Shown here piece after piece: positions 9,345 through 19,506 of a stretch of 64,000 nt of DNA. Numbering within the stretch: the stretch's first letter is position 1; each line of letters begins with the position of its first letter. Both the position numbers and the translations under genes were made by a program. The stretch comes from JANSWY01 sp965243755. GTDB taxonomy: Bacteria; Bacteroidota; Bacteroidia; Cytophagales; Cyclobacteriaceae. The stretch spans positions 124,001 to 188,000 of the forward strand of contig CBDEVW010000002.1 in the NCBI GenBank assembly GCA_965243755.1. Reading direction: 5' to 3'. Under the pieces are notes generated by a model, which saw nothing but the letters and a program-made list of their open reading frames with translations, was not told the DNA's origin and made no database searches.

Positions 9345-12300
9345 TTATTCCTTGCTAAACCTGTGAGAAACAGCAAATGTACCTGCCCCATCAGTAATCA
9401 TGACATGGTAAATGCCGGTACTCAAGTGCTCAACGTCGAGTGTCATGGAGTGAGGTCCCATATAGTTGTTGATCAATTCCTGCCCATATGTTCTCCCTGT
9501 TGCATCAACAATTTTCAATCGAAGTTCGCTGGATTCTCGTCTGACCAGATAATCAAGGTTAATTATATCCTTCGCCGGGTTAGGATATATATTCAGGTCT
9601 TTCACAATAGGAATCGGGTCACCTACACCTACTATTAATGTAACACTAATTCCTGCTGCTTCAATCAGCGCAAGTAATGTTAATTGCTCGTTATCAAAAT
9701 CTACACCCAGATCGAATTCAACAAAGGAACTTTCATCCATAGGGATACCAGGGTACTGGACATTGAATCGGTAGGTGCCGGGAGGTAAGTTTTCGATAAG
9801 AAAACTACCAAGATCATCTGACTCCACATAGCCAATTAACTCAAAATCATGATCGCTCTCTGTTCTGGAATCAGGTGGTCTTCTTCTCATGGATACACCT
9901 GCTCTTTTTACTCTTCTACCAGCCTCCAGCCTGCCTGAGCCCCCGTCTAAATCGGCCTCAACTGATCCTCTAACTGCCGCATTACCCTGTTCTACATCTG
10001 TTGGTTGCCCTTCCATTATTATGTCTTCACCTGTAACTACATCTCTCAAGAAAACTGTATCTGCCTCTTCCCACAAGAATGTACTCCCAGTGTAGGTTTG
10101 TAGTAATTCAGAATCAATGCTCAGGTCTGGGCGTGCCAACTGAACGTAATCACCTAAAATGGTACTCTCAAAATTATAAGATCCATCAGCACCGATATCT
10201 ACAGTAGTGACAGAATCCCAGGGACCGTCATCTACTAACCCATACAATGAAATATTGCCTGCAGTCAAAGCACTTGTCCCTCCAACATTAAACACCGTTC
10301 CAAAGAGATCGGTGACAGCCAAGGCTGTCGTGGTGGCACTTGAAATGGTTCCGGAAATTTGCGAATTGGTTACATCTACTGAGTAATCGCCCATTTTGGT
10401 AATGTCTATGCTCTCGATCACAAAAGTATCAGCTACCGCGCCAGCGATATCCTCCCCATTGAATTTCCATTGGTACATATTGTTGGCACCACCAGAAACA
10501 TCAACAGACAACATATGATCCTCGTTGACTTCAATTTCAACTGTTGATGCCTCTCCCACCAACTGCTGTGGCTCATAATTGTATGTAGGAATGCCAACAT
10601 TAACCCCTATCTCCGCAAAACCCAACTTATTATTTCTAACATCAAGATTGGCTATATTTCTTAGGTTTTTCACTGGAGGAACATACGTTACATCATTGTT
10701 GGAAACGTCCATTATTTCCAATCCCGTGATATCGAGTACATCATTTGGGATCGATCCATTGACACCTACATCTGGAATTTCAATTCGTGTTACACGATTG
10801 TTCTCCACAAAAATTCCATCCCAATCATCCAACACAGGACCGGTGGATGTAGTATCCCAATTGACTGTCCAGCTTTCCCAGTCGGTTGCCTCCCGCATTC
10901 TTACTAGTGCCGTAGAATCACGTTCCCTGCTAGAAACCTTTAAATGTACTGTAGATGAATAAAGGGTCAAACCAGTAACCAGAGCATTTGTAATCTCCAA
11001 TCTGTACCTGGCTTCATCTGTTTGTTTCAAATCATTGACAACCAAATTCTGGGTAGTGCTATAGTTTACACCATTTTTCAACCATTGATAACTGTTATTC
11101 GCTCCAGTAATATTCAGAGCAATGTCCACATTGGAACCCACATCAATTAATGTATCAATAGGCATACTAATACTATCCATCGGGCTATAAGTCAAATTAC
11201 TAATTCCCAGGTTGAGCTCCAGGTCTCCAAATTGAATTCTGTTCCCACTGACATCCATCGTATTCAAACTGGTAACACTATTGAGATCAGGAATTGATTC
11301 AAGGTCGTTATTGGATAGATCCAGGGTTGTTAATACCTGCAACTCATTGAATGAATCTGGAATGGTATCCGTCAAATTATTGTCGGCAAAATTGATTGTG
11401 ATCAGTGAATCTGCATAGGAAATATCCCTTGGCACTATACCATTTAGCCCATTGCTACTGAGATCTACACTGGTAACCCGATTGTTGGCAACAGTGACGC
11501 CATTCCAGGTATTCAAATTCCCGGAGAGCCAATTGCTGGCATTGGTCCAGTTAGTTCCATCCAGATTATTGTAAAGGCTCACCATGGCAGTTGAATCCTC
11601 TTCAAAATCTGACAGTGCCAACCTGTATAGTGCGGTGGTAATGGTAAGGTCTGTAATCAGCGTATTGTTGATTTCCAGATGATATGAACCTGTATCTGAA
11701 GGAGTAAAACTGGCAATGTTTAAATCCTTAGCCGTTTGGTCAGCCCTCAAAACACCATCCTGATACCATTGATAGGTATTGTTGGCACCAAAGGTCTCTA
11801 TGGCCACCACAGGATTATCTCCAACTGCCACAATGCTATCCAAACCAGGATCAACCGGTAACTTCTGATTGCTGTAAGTGAAGCCAGACAGTGTGTTGTT
11901 CGGTTCAAGATCTCCAAAATCAAAATAATTGGAATCTGCTGCAAATTCAGTGATCCCTGTTAAACCACTCAAATCAGGTAACGCCTCCAATTGATTATCA
12001 TGAATGTAGCCAACCTGAAGGTTTGTTAAATCTGCGAATTCCGAGGGTATTTCTCCTGCCAGGGAATTGGATTGCAAATCCAGCTTTTTTAGATTTTCAA
12101 GGTAACTTAATTCCAGAGGAACTTCTCCGACCAGATTGTTGGACGGCAATTGTAAAGAGTCTACTCTATCACCTACAACCGTTACTCCAAACCATGTATC
12201 CAGATTACCGGATAGCCAGTTTCCCCGAGAGGTCCAGTTTGGTCCATCCGTTCTGTCATAAAACACCTTCAATGAAAGGGAGTCCAATTCCCTTCCTGGT

Positions 12301-14774
12301 CCTGGGTTTCTGAATGTAAAACTTTCTCCCAGTCCCCAGGTCCCCTCTGCATCTCTGGGCCTGATCGTCACAGAATGAGTTCCTGCACTGAGACCTGATG
12401 CTGCCAAAGCCACCGAAAGATCAATGATTGAGTCGTTCGCAAAATTGATCTCCACGGCACTACCGTAACCCGGATCTGTGTCAAAGAAATATTCAAAGGC
12501 ATCAAGATCAACAAAGGTTCCCTGGCTGGATGCATCAACATAAACCAGCCTTTCTTCAGCGATTCCCCATAATCCTTCAACGGATTTTGGTCTTACATAG
12601 AGGATATGAAAACCTTGGGATAAACTGGCGGTAGAAATGCCCTCTATTGCATCAACAATATTCATTGGAGATGCCACAGTAAGTGTGTCTCCATTACCAT
12701 ATCCGGGATCAACATCAAAGAAGTATTCAATATCATCTACCAGCACAGGAGATGCTCCCGAAGAAGGGTCTACATAGACTAACCTTGGTTCAGCCAATCC
12801 CCATGAACCGCCATCAGTTTTTGCTCTAAGGAACAAAACATGGAATCCATTGGACAATGAAGCGGTGGAAATACCTTCCACAACATCTACCACCACAGCA
12901 GCGGAAGAAACTGTTAGCGTATCACCATTACCATATCCAGGATCCGAATCAAAGAAATATTCTAAATCATCTACAGCAACGGTTGTAGCTGCACCAGCCT
13001 CGTCAACGAATACAAGTCGCTTTTCAGGTAAACTCCATGTGCCTTCTGCTTCTACTCTCAAGTACAACGTATGAAAACCAGTACTTAAACTGGCCGTAGA
13101 AATGCTTGGCAACAAATCAACAATGTTGCCAGGGGTAGACACTGTCAGTGCGGTACCCGCTCCATAACCAGGATCAGCATCAAAGAAATATTCTGCATTG
13201 TCAACAGTTTTAGCATCAGATGCTCCTGAAGGATCCACATAAACTAACCTTGTTTCTGCTAATCCCCATAAACCGTTTTCATCCTGCGACCGAACATGCA
13301 TCACATGAAAGCCTTCAGTTAAAGCAGCCGTTGAAACAGCCTCCGATATGTCTAAAGTATCATTCGGGACACTCACAGTGAAAGGAGTACCGACACCATA
13401 ACCAGGATCAGCATCAAAAAAGTACTCCACTGCATTGACTGTTTTGGTAGTGGAAAAATTACCAGTTTCAAGCACAAAAATCGGATATGCTTCGGGGATA
13501 CCCCAGGCTGTTTCATCTTTTGCCCTTAAATGAAGCATATGAAAACCTGTTGAAAGCGTATTGGCATCTGAAATGGTTATTGTTGCCGCATGAGGTGATA
13601 CTCCTACTTCTCCTAAACTGGTGGCCAGTCCGGCTCCTGGATCAGCATAGTCATAGAAATACTCAATATCTGTTATACTGCTACCGAGCGGAGTAACCGC
13701 CTCAAGGTCGATGTTGAAAGTAGTACCATCCTGCACCATGCGTGGACCATTAAGAAAACTGAAATCGGGTAAAATTCCTCCAGATAAGATAAAAGTGGTA
13801 TAGTCTAGCCCTATTCCATTGGTAGTTGCCGGAGACCCCCCTTGTAAGGTGAAGTCTGAGTTTTCATCCCAGTTATCATCAAACGCCAAACCATTAAATA
13901 ATGGATCTACCCCCTGTTGTGAATTGGTACCGGAATTTGGAGTGCCGCCCGTACCGGGTATAACATTGGAGAAGGTGTCGTCATTTGTCGTGAAGGTAAG
14001 GTTATTGGTAAGTACATTATTCGAATAATTAGTAGGATCAGCACTCTCCGGGGAGCGCCCATAAAAAATATTATCCTGAATAGTACAATTGCTCACTACA
14101 CGAAACGCTACATAGTTAGGATCCGCTCCTCCGCCTACAAACACATTTCTCTGAATATTGATATCTGTCGCATCAATTGTGCCATACGCATCAGTGGTTC
14201 CATAAATGATATTATCAATTACGTTACAATTACTGGCAGAGAGTGCATTCATTGTAATACTCAGGGTATTGGAGGTGTTGATTCCACTACCAATGATACA
14301 ATTGGACACGGTAACATTACTAAATGGAAATGTGCCGGATGGAAAATCAATTCTTGTTACCCTACTGTTGCTGATCGTAAAAGCTGTCAGTGCAGAAGAG
14401 TTTGTATCGAAATAAATCCTTCCACCTGTGCCTGTGAGGTAAACACCACTAATCGATCCACCACTGGCACTACCATCAACCTGAATGGTGGCAAACTGTG
14501 CGATTTTTCCATTCGAGACATGAGAAAGAAACCCAGGTCCGATCAGGTGTATCGGGACCGTTATCTCAATGGTGCCGTAAGTCGTAGTACTGGGCATCAC
14601 CATAATGGTATCCCCAGTCACCGCAACAGCCTGAGCACTTGCAAAATCCCCATACACATTACTTCCGGTAAGTGGATTTAAATTGTTGTCTATGATATAG
14701 ATCGCTGCGTAACCGGAAAATGCGAATACTATCGCTATCCAGGTCAGCAGAGACCGTTTTAAAAACATCGTCAT
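9345..14774 (-). CDS. Giant T9SS-exported protein: beta-helix, YFFD repeats, LRR and Ig-like domains
   Basis: Secreted or cell-surface protein of 1,809 aa; function unknown, probably adhesion or matrix binding. Order seen: signal peptide (MFLKRSLLTWIAIVFAFSGY; ATG 14774 or 14768), a parallel beta-helix region (about 25-340, many N-N-x-I turns), six ~79-aa repeats with YFFDxDPGYGxG (about 350-825), then three rounds of LRR (WLSGN..W.GVTV..RV..L.L..N.L.G) followed by an Ig-like domain with N-x-YQW (about 828-1482). A Cna-B-like domain comes next (1488-1580), then the arginine-rich shared module GRLEAGRRVKRAG (about 1605-1695), and the T9SS sorting domain beginning DLNIYPNPAKD (about 1725-1809). 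It lies 11 bp downstream of a short beta-helix paralogue and is probably cotranscribed with it. Architecture is certain; the biological ligand is unknown. Confidence 0.88.
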   Translation of the reverse strand: MTMFLKRSLLTWIAIVFAFSGYAAIYIIDNNLNPLTGSNVYGDFASAQAVAVTGDTIMVMPSTTTYGTIEITVPIHLIGPGFLSHVSNGKIAQFATIQVDGSASGGSISGVYLTGTGGRIYFDTNSSALTAFTISNSRVTRIDFPSGTFPFSNVTVSNCIIGSGINTSNTLSITMNALSASNCNVIDNIIYGTTDAYGTIDATDINIQRNVFVGGGADPNYVAFRVVSNCTIQDNIFYGRSPESADPTNYSNNVLTNNLTFTTNDDTFSNVIPGTGGTPNSGTNSQQGVDPLFNGLAFDDNWDENSDFTLQGGSPATTNGIGLDYTTFILSGGILPDFSFLNGPRMVQDGTTFNIDLEAVTPLGSSITDIEYFYDYADPGAGLATSLGEVGVSPHAATITISDANTLSTGFHMLHLRAKDETAWGIPEAYPIFVLETGNFSTTKTVNAVEYFFDADPGYGVGTPFTVSVPNDTLDISEAVSTAALTEGFHVMHVRSQDENGLWGLAETRLVYVDPSGASDAKTVDNAEYFFDADPGYGAGTALTVSTPGNIVDLLPSISTASLSTGFHTLYLRVEAEGTWSLPEKRLVFVDEAGAATTVAVDDLEYFFDSDPGYGNGDTLTVSSAAVVVDVVEGISTASLSNGFHVLFLRAKTDGGSWGLAEPRLVYVDPSSGASPVLVDDIEYFFDVDPGYGNGDTLTVASPMNIVDAIEGISTASLSQGFHILYVRPKSVEGLWGIAEERLVYVDASSQGTFVDLDAFEYFFDTDPGYGSAVEINFANDSIIDLSVALAASGLSAGTHSVTIRPRDAEGTWGLGESFTFRNPGPGRELDSLSLKVFYDRTDGPNWTSRGNWLSGNLDTWFGVTVVGDRVDSLQLPSNNLVGEVPLELSYLENLKKLDLQSNSLAGEIPSEFADLTNLQVGYIHDNQLEALPDLSGLTGITEFAADSNYFDFGDLEPNNTLSGFTYSNQKLPVDPGLDSIVAVGDNPVVAIETFGANNTYQWYQDGVLRADQTAKDLNIASFTPSDTGSYHLEINNTLITDLTITTALYRLALSDFEEDSTAMVSLYNNLDGTNWTNASNWLSGNLNTWNGVTVANNRVTSVDLSSNGLNGIVPRDISYADSLITINFADNNLTDTIPDSFNELQVLTTLDLSNNDLESIPDLNSVTSLNTMDVSGNRIQFGDLELNLGISNLTYSPMDSISMPIDTLIDVGSNVDIALNITGANNSYQWLKNGVNYSTTQNLVVNDLKQTDEARYRLEITNALVTGLTLYSSTVHLKVSSRERDSTALVRMREATDWESWTVNWDTTSTGPVLDDWDGIFVENNRVTRIEIPDVGVNGSIPNDVLDITGLEIMDVSNNDVTYVPPVKNLRNIANLDVRNNKLGFAEIGVNVGIPTYNYEPQQLVGEASTVEIEVNEDHMLSVDVSGGANNMYQWKFNGEDIAGAVADTFVIESIDITKMGDYSVDVTNSQISGTISSATTTALAVTDLFGTVFNVGGTSALTAGNISLYGLVDDGPWDSVTTVDIGADGSYNFESTILGDYVQLARPDLSIDSELLQTYTGSTFLWEEADTVFLRDVVTGEDIIMEGQPTDVEQGNAAVRGSVEADLDGGSGRLEAGRRVKRAGVSMRRRPPDSRTESDHDFELIGYVESDDLGSFLIENLPPGTYRFNVQYPGIPMDESSFVEFDLGVDFDNEQLTLLALIEAAGISVTLIVGVGDPIPIVKDLNIYPNPAKDIINLDYLVRRESSELRLKIVDATGRTYGQELINNYMGPHSMTLDVEHLSTGIYHVMITDGAGTFAVSHRFSKE
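12300..13720 (-). repeat. Six tandem ~79-aa YFFD-x-DPGYG repeats
   Basis: Within the 1,809-aa protein, six consecutive units share [EYFFDxDPGYGxG]-(~25 aa)-[ISTASLSxGFHxLxxR]-(~12 aa)-[WGLAExRLVYVD]. The first (near 13640) and last (near 12460) are the most diverged; the four central ones are similar. Spacing of the DPGYG codons is about 237 bp. They are probably beta-sandwich modules that arose by internal duplication. Confidence 0.85.
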
Positions 14775-14785
14775 ACCAGCAAGGA

Positions 14786-15889
14786 TTAATTACCTATTGC
14801 TCTAACTGTAACATTCAGGTTGTCCCCCTGTTTGATCACCTCAGGAACAATGAAATTCTGAATGTATGGCAGGGAAGTACCTGTAATATCAAAAGGAATT
14901 GAGCTGCCTGTAACACCAATGTCTGTCCCATCAGTACCCGTTCCTAACAGCGCTGCGTTGGATGGTGTAGGGTCCCAGTCTTTTTGCCAGTTGTCATTGA
15001 CAATGATATTCGCATCGGTAAATACATCAGTGGTAAGGGTAATACTGGTGACATTATTATTGCCAGAGATATTGGTTCCCGTAGGAGGTAATGTGTTGTC
15101 GAACGCTCCCACACTTACATTGTTGTTATATACATTGTTCACGTTAGAAGTGAACGAACCAGGTTGTCTGCCAAAAAATATGTTGTTACTTACAGTACAG
15201 TTTTGTAAAGTTCCAAAAGCATATTTATTATTTTCTCCGTCACCCAGGAAGACATTGTTTTTGATAATGGTACCATTATATGCATTAATGGAGGAAGCTG
15301 GAGAAGTACTGGTTCCAGGATAACCCACTATGATGTTGTTGGTGATAATTGAATTATTAACCCTGTTTGTAAAGTTAATCCCGGTAATATTTGAAGTGCT
15401 TTGGTTATAAATGATACAATTCCTTACAATCACATTTGACATTGAAAAAGCGGTGCTTGTATTGGAGTTGATATAGCTAACATCAGAATTCTCAATGGCC
15501 AGCCCTGAATAATTACCTGCTGTCCACCCTAAATAGATATCGTCAGTTACAGTTAGACCTGCAATTCTTATTCCTGATCCTGAAACTCTAATTTCAGCCA
15601 CCGTAGACAGCTGAGGGCCATCCTTGTCGGGGTTAAATCCAATTCCAATAATTGAAATAGAGTCGTTTGCTTCTAAGATTTCAACTGTACCATAACTGGT
15701 GGCACTAGGGATTACATGTATGATGTCTCCTGCCACAGCAGCGGCAATTGCACCTCCAAGAGTATTGTAAACATGAGTACCAGATGGTGCTCCCGGATTA
15801 TTGTCAGCAACTAAGATATTCTGAGCATAAGATTGTGTGATAAAAAAAAGTAGCGTAGCTGAGATGAGAATGGTTTTAATGTTTTTCAT
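14786..15889 (-). CDS. Secreted beta-helix protein, short paralogue of the downstream giant
   Basis: A 367-aa secreted protein of unknown function. MKNIKTILISATLLFFITQSYAQ is a clean signal peptide, so I start at 15889 rather than at the upstream in-frame ATG (15925), which would add 12 non-signal residues. The rest is a right-handed parallel beta-helix rich in N-N-x-I/V turns (for example NSIITNNIIVG). The mature N-terminus, V.NTLGGAIAAAVAGDIIHVIPSATSYGTVEI, closely parallels the N-terminus of the 1,809-aa neighbour (SAQAVAVTGDTIMVMPSTTTYGTIEI; conserved residues quoted from positions about 35-70). The protein stops at the point where that neighbour's repeat region starts, and it has no T9SS sorting domain. 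It could be a functional partner or a truncated duplicate. Confidence 0.75.
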   Translation of the reverse strand: MKNIKTILISATLLFFITQSYAQNILVADNNPGAPSGTHVYNTLGGAIAAAVAGDIIHVIPSATSYGTVEILEANDSISIIGIGFNPDKDGPQLSTVAEIRVSGSGIRIAGLTVTDDIYLGWTAGNYSGLAIENSDVSYINSNTSTAFSMSNVIVRNCIIYNQSTSNITGINFTNRVNNSIITNNIIVGYPGTSTSPASSINAYNGTIIKNNVFLGDGENNKYAFGTLQNCTVSNNIFFGRQPGSFTSNVNNVYNNNVSVGAFDNTLPPTGTNISGNNNVTSITLTTDVFTDANIIVNDNWQKDWDPTPSNAALLGTGTDGTDIGVTGSSIPFDITGTSLPYIQNFIVPEVIKQGDNLNVTVRAIGN

Positions 15890-16122
15890 AGCGTTCAAAT
15901 GTGTTTGGTAAAAGTTTTGCGACATTACTAAAGTTAGTCAATTTTAGATCAATAGATTATATAAAAGTGAGGTTCAATGGCCGCTTTGAAATACTTCTAG
16001 GCGGATTCTCCTGACAACCATTGGTTCCCACAACTCTCAATTTTTTTCTGTAAATTTTATGAATGGACATAGGGATTCCCTTTTTCACTTGTTAAGTAGA
16101 TAATAAGTCACCTATTATCACT

Positions 16123-17352
16123 ATGGTTAGAATAAAATTTTTGTTCATAGCAGTATTTTTGTTGGCCGTTAACTATTCTAACGCGCAGAAGCTTGGATTT
16201 ACCCTGCCAGAGGGGAAAAAATCGGTTACCATCCCATTTGAGCTATATAATAACCTCATCATTATCCCTCTTACCTTCAACCATTCTCTTACATTAAAAT
16301 TTATTCTTGACACTGGAGTCCAGAATGCCATACTAACCGAAAAAGTATTTGGAGACCTGCTGCAGTTTGAATATCAAAGAAAAATTTCAATTTCCGGACC
16401 TGGTATTAAGGATTCAGTAGATGCTTATATCAGCAATGGAGTGACCTTGTCGATTCCTGGTGGCGTAGAAGCCGACAACAGGTCTGTGCTTGTACTGGAA
16501 GAAGATTATCTTAATTTAAAAAATCAAATAGGTGAAGAAGTCTATGGAATCATTGGTCACGAGATATTCAGTATGTTCGTCACCAGAATTGATTATGACA
16601 ACAAAGAAATTAAACTGTACGACCCTAACTATTTTAAACCTAGAAAAAAGAAATACAGGGTGCCCATTACCATCACTAAAACCAAACCATACATTACCTC
16701 ATATATCAATTATGGAGATTGCTCCGATAGTATTCACCTCATGATAGACACAGGAGCCAGCCATGCACTACTCCTTGATCCCGAAGCTGATACGAGTATT
16801 GTGGTCCCTGAAAAAACCATTTTCACAAATTTAGGTAAAGGACTGGGTGGTGATATCAATGGTGTCCTGGGAAGAATCCCGCAGTTCAATATTGGCCATT
16901 ATTCATTTGAAAAGGTGCTGGCTTCTTTTCCTGAAAGTGGGGTCTACAACAAAAACATCAAACGAGGTAGCCGTAGTGGTACCATTGGTGGGGAACTTCT
17001 GGCCAGGCTCAACCCTACTTTTGATTACATTAATGGCTATATGTATGTGCAAAAAAGTAAAAACTTTCGGATACCATTTAAGCATGATATGAGTGGGATT
17101 TTTATGGAAGCCAAAGGGCCCAACCTGGAATGGGTAGTCATAACAGACGTAAAAGATGACTCACCTGCTTCAAGAGCCGGATTGCAGCGAAATGACATCA
17201 TCTCGAAAGTAAACGGTCAGTATGTTGACGAAATTGGCATGTCAAAACTAAGTCAGCTTTTACGATCCAAACCTGGTAGAAAAATAAAATTTAAGGTTGT
17301 CAGGAATGGAGAGGTGCTGAAGAAATGTATTGAACTGGAAAAGTTTATTTAA
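16123..17352 (+). CDS. Retropepsin-like aspartyl protease with C-terminal PDZ domain
   Basis: Exported protease, 409 aa. A signal peptide (MVRIKFLFIAVFLLAVNYSNAQ) is followed by two aspartyl-protease lobes: FILDTGVQNAILTE (D63) and LMIDTGASHALLLD (D209). Each has the D-T-G loop, so both catalytic aspartates are present in one chain as in pepsin-like pairs. Residues about 325-405 form a PDZ domain (ASRAGLQRNDIISKVNGQYV). This arrangement is common among uncharacterised Bacteroidota proteins, and the natural substrate is unknown. The cleaved protein should be periplasmic or on the surface; no T9SS signal is seen. It precedes the FAD-oxidoreductase gene by 62 bp, but I do not infer a link to the PKS locus. 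Confidence 0.87.
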   Translation: MVRIKFLFIAVFLLAVNYSNAQKLGFTLPEGKKSVTIPFELYNNLIIIPLTFNHSLTLKFILDTGVQNAILTEKVFGDLLQFEYQRKISISGPGIKDSVDAYISNGVTLSIPGGVEADNRSVLVLEEDYLNLKNQIGEEVYGIIGHEIFSMFVTRIDYDNKEIKLYDPNYFKPRKKKYRVPITITKTKPYITSYINYGDCSDSIHLMIDTGASHALLLDPEADTSIVVPEKTIFTNLGKGLGGDINGVLGRIPQFNIGHYSFEKVLASFPESGVYNKNIKRGSRSGTIGGELLARLNPTFDYINGYMYVQKSKNFRIPFKHDMSGIFMEAKGPNLEWVVITDVKDDSPASRAGLQRNDIISKVNGQYVDEIGMSKLSQLLRSKPGRKIKFKVVRNGEVLKKCIELEKFI

Positions 17353-17414
17353 TCCCACAATTGTGTCTCTATTGAAGTCGCTCGGTGAAAAGAAAATCTA
17401 TTTCGCTAACTTCG

Positions 17415-18560
17415 ATGGTGAAAATGGATTCCAGGAACCAGTTTGATATTGTCATTATGGGAGGCGGGTTGGCAGGCCTGGTTTCCAGTATACTGCTTTC
17501 AAGAGCAGGCTATCATGTCTGCCTGATTGAAAAAAAAAAGTATCCGTTTCATCGGGTTTGTGGGGAGTATATCTCCAATGAAGTCCTTCCGTTTTTAGAA
17601 AAGCACAACCTTTTCCCTCATGAGCCAACACCTTCTAATATTTCAAAATTTCAACTCACCTCTACCAGTGGGAGAGCCGTTAACTTACCGCTGGATCTTG
17701 GTGCTTTTGGTATAAGCAGATACCGGTTCGACAAATTTCTTCTTGACAAGGCAATAGAATCTGGCGCAGTAGTCAGACAAGGGGAACAAGTCATTGAGTT
17801 TGATTATGTCAATAACGAGTTTGTTGTAAAAACCAGCAAAAACGATGTTTATTCATGCCGTATGCTTATCGGGGCACATGGCAAACGGTCTAAAATTGAC
17901 CATTACCTGCGAAGGGACTTTTATATACAGCGATCACCATATATTGGCGTAAAATATCACATTAAATATGATTTCCCGGAAGACACCATTGCACTACACA
18001 ACTTCAAAAACGGATACTGTGGGATCAGCAAAATTGAAAACGACACCTTCAACCTATGCTACCTGAGTCATCGGAATAACCTTACAGCCAGTAATGGTGA
18101 AATACAATTGATGGAGAATAACATCCTGTCAAAAAACCCCTGCTTGAAGGAGATTTTCAAGTCAGCAGAATTCCTGTTTGACAAACCTCAGGTCATCAAT
18201 GAAATCAGTTTTGAGCCAAAACCACTTATAGAAAACCATGTGCTAATGGTAGGTGATGCTGCAGGAATGATTACGCCTTTGTGCGGAAACGGAATGGCAA
18301 TGGCAATTCATGGGGCTAAAATTCTGTCCGAATCTATCATTACCTACTGGCAAAACAGCCATCCAGAACGAGACTTAATAGAAAATAACTATGAGTTGCA
18401 ATGGAAAAAATTGTTTAGTACTAGAATTAAGGTTGGTAGAAAAGTTCAGCAGCTATTTGGGTCAACATCATTGAGTAATTTTTCCGTTGTACTGGCAAAA
18501 TCCTTCAAGCCTTTATCGAAAGGAATAATTTCACTAACTCATGGGCAGCCATTTAGTTAA
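17415..18560 (+). CDS. FAD-dependent oxidoreductase/monooxygenase of the type III PKS locus
   Basis: Flavoprotein of the p-hydroxybenzoate hydroxylase / geranylgeranyl reductase superfamily, 381 aa. Seen: dinucleotide-binding FDIVIMGGGLAGLVSSILL at residues 10-28, FHRVCGEYISNEVLPFLEK (about 43-61), and the second FAD motif VGDAAGMITPLCGNGMAMA near residues 280-298. The GTG at 17385 is in frame, but ATG at 17415 (or 17424) fits the beta-strand start of the FAD fold better. The gene is convergent with the UbiA gene (3 bp gap) and close to a type III PKS and methyltransferase. By analogy with srsC of the Streptomyces srsABC phenolic-lipid cluster it could hydroxylate an aromatic polyketide. Prenyl-chain reduction, as by geranylgeranyl reductases, is the main alternative. 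Confidence 0.82.
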   Translation: MVKMDSRNQFDIVIMGGGLAGLVSSILLSRAGYHVCLIEKKKYPFHRVCGEYISNEVLPFLEKHNLFPHEPTPSNISKFQLTSTSGRAVNLPLDLGAFGISRYRFDKFLLDKAIESGAVVRQGEQVIEFDYVNNEFVVKTSKNDVYSCRMLIGAHGKRSKIDHYLRRDFYIQRSPYIGVKYHIKYDFPEDTIALHNFKNGYCGISKIENDTFNLCYLSHRNNLTASNGEIQLMENNILSKNPCLKEIFKSAEFLFDKPQVINEISFEPKPLIENHVLMVGDAAGMITPLCGNGMAMAIHGAKILSESIITYWQNSHPERDLIENNYELQWKKLFSTRIKVGRKVQQLFGSTSLSNFSVVLAKSFKPLSKGIISLTHGQPFS

Positions 18561-18563
18561 GTG

Positions 18564-19424
18564 TTAAAGGAAGACTGTTGCCAGAAAAAATACATTCAAC
18601 ACCAGCGAACTCAGAAAGTTGAGGTTCATGGTATTTCTGAAATTGGCCAGCTGTTGATCACCCCTTACTTTGAGGTACCAATAGGCAAAATATAATAGAA
18701 TGGGCATCAGAGACGCCTGAAAAACTATGGCCAGACTGATTCCTGAATGATCCCAATAAAAAAGAAAAAACCCGACACAGGAAATAAGAAACATTATCGC
18801 TGTGAAATGAAAGGTCCCCAGTATTCCCAACTTCCTGCTGATCGTTTCATCACCTCTTTTACCATCTTCTTCATGCTGGTAAATCTGGGTCATTGGGTAG
18901 GAGCCCAACAAAAGCATCGTGCTAAGGATGGCCGGAAATTGAACCTGCCAAATCCAAAGGTCTGAAAAACCCAGACTATTCAACCCCAGGTAACACATTA
19001 AAAAAGTAAAATATCCCTGAAAAACACCTGCTGTCAGCCAGCCAGTAATGGCCATTCGTTTTAGCCTCACAGATGGGTGACTGTAGGCTTTGGACACCAT
19101 TCCATAAATAAGCTGCATCAAAGCCAACTGCCATGAAAGAATCAGTGCCAAAAGGATCGCAATGGCATCAAAAACTAAGGCCACCCAAAACAACTGACGG
19201 GTAACTTTGGGCGGATTTTTCAGACCTCCGATGCTGTCTTCATCCTTGTCGAAATATGAATTGTATGCATTGCTGGCGGGATAAAGAAAAAGATGCAATG
19301 AAACAAAAACGATTAAAATAGTCAACCATGAAGTCTGCCCAGACAAGCTAAGCGCGAATAAAAATACTGGCAGTAAAAAAAATGAAAACGGAATCCTCAA
19401 ATGTAGCAAGGTTGACTTATGCAT
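18564..19424 (-). CDS. UbiA-family prenyltransferase
   Basis: Integral membrane prenyltransferase, 286 aa with about eight or nine hydrophobic segments. First Asp-rich motif N55-SYF-D59-KDE-D63 matches NxxxDxxxD, which binds Mg2+ and the prenyl diphosphate. The second acidic region YQHEEDGKRGDETISRKLG (about 183-202) replaces the usual DxxxD with EEDxxxGD, as in several UbiA subfamilies. Family members attach polyprenyl groups to aromatic acceptors (quinones, haem O, chlorophyll). The acceptor here is not evident; the neighbouring type III PKS makes a polyketide acceptor plausible. Its start is 82 bp from the divergent PKS start, so a shared control region is likely. It is not obviously MenA or CyoE by motif. 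Confidence 0.87.
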   Translation of the reverse strand: MHKSTLLHLRIPFSFFLLPVFLFALSLSGQTSWLTILIVFVSLHLFLYPASNAYNSYFDKDEDSIGGLKNPPKVTRQLFWVALVFDAIAILLALILSWQLALMQLIYGMVSKAYSHPSVRLKRMAITGWLTAGVFQGYFTFLMCYLGLNSLGFSDLWIWQVQFPAILSTMLLLGSYPMTQIYQHEEDGKRGDETISRKLGILGTFHFTAIMFLISCVGFFLFYWDHSGISLAIVFQASLMPILLYFAYWYLKVRGDQQLANFRNTMNLNFLSSLVLNVFFLATVFL

Positions 19425-19506
19425 AAATACTTGTACGGAAGTTCTTATCGATGAGGAGCCAATTTAGCACTAATTTGTGTATAATTGATTGCCTAAATAA
19501 TCCTTT

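Noticed and set aside
14775..14785. Frameshift splitting one large gene into the 367-aa and 1,809-aa genes
   Set aside because: Each product has its own signal peptide and its own copy of the beta-helix N-terminus, so they are two genes.
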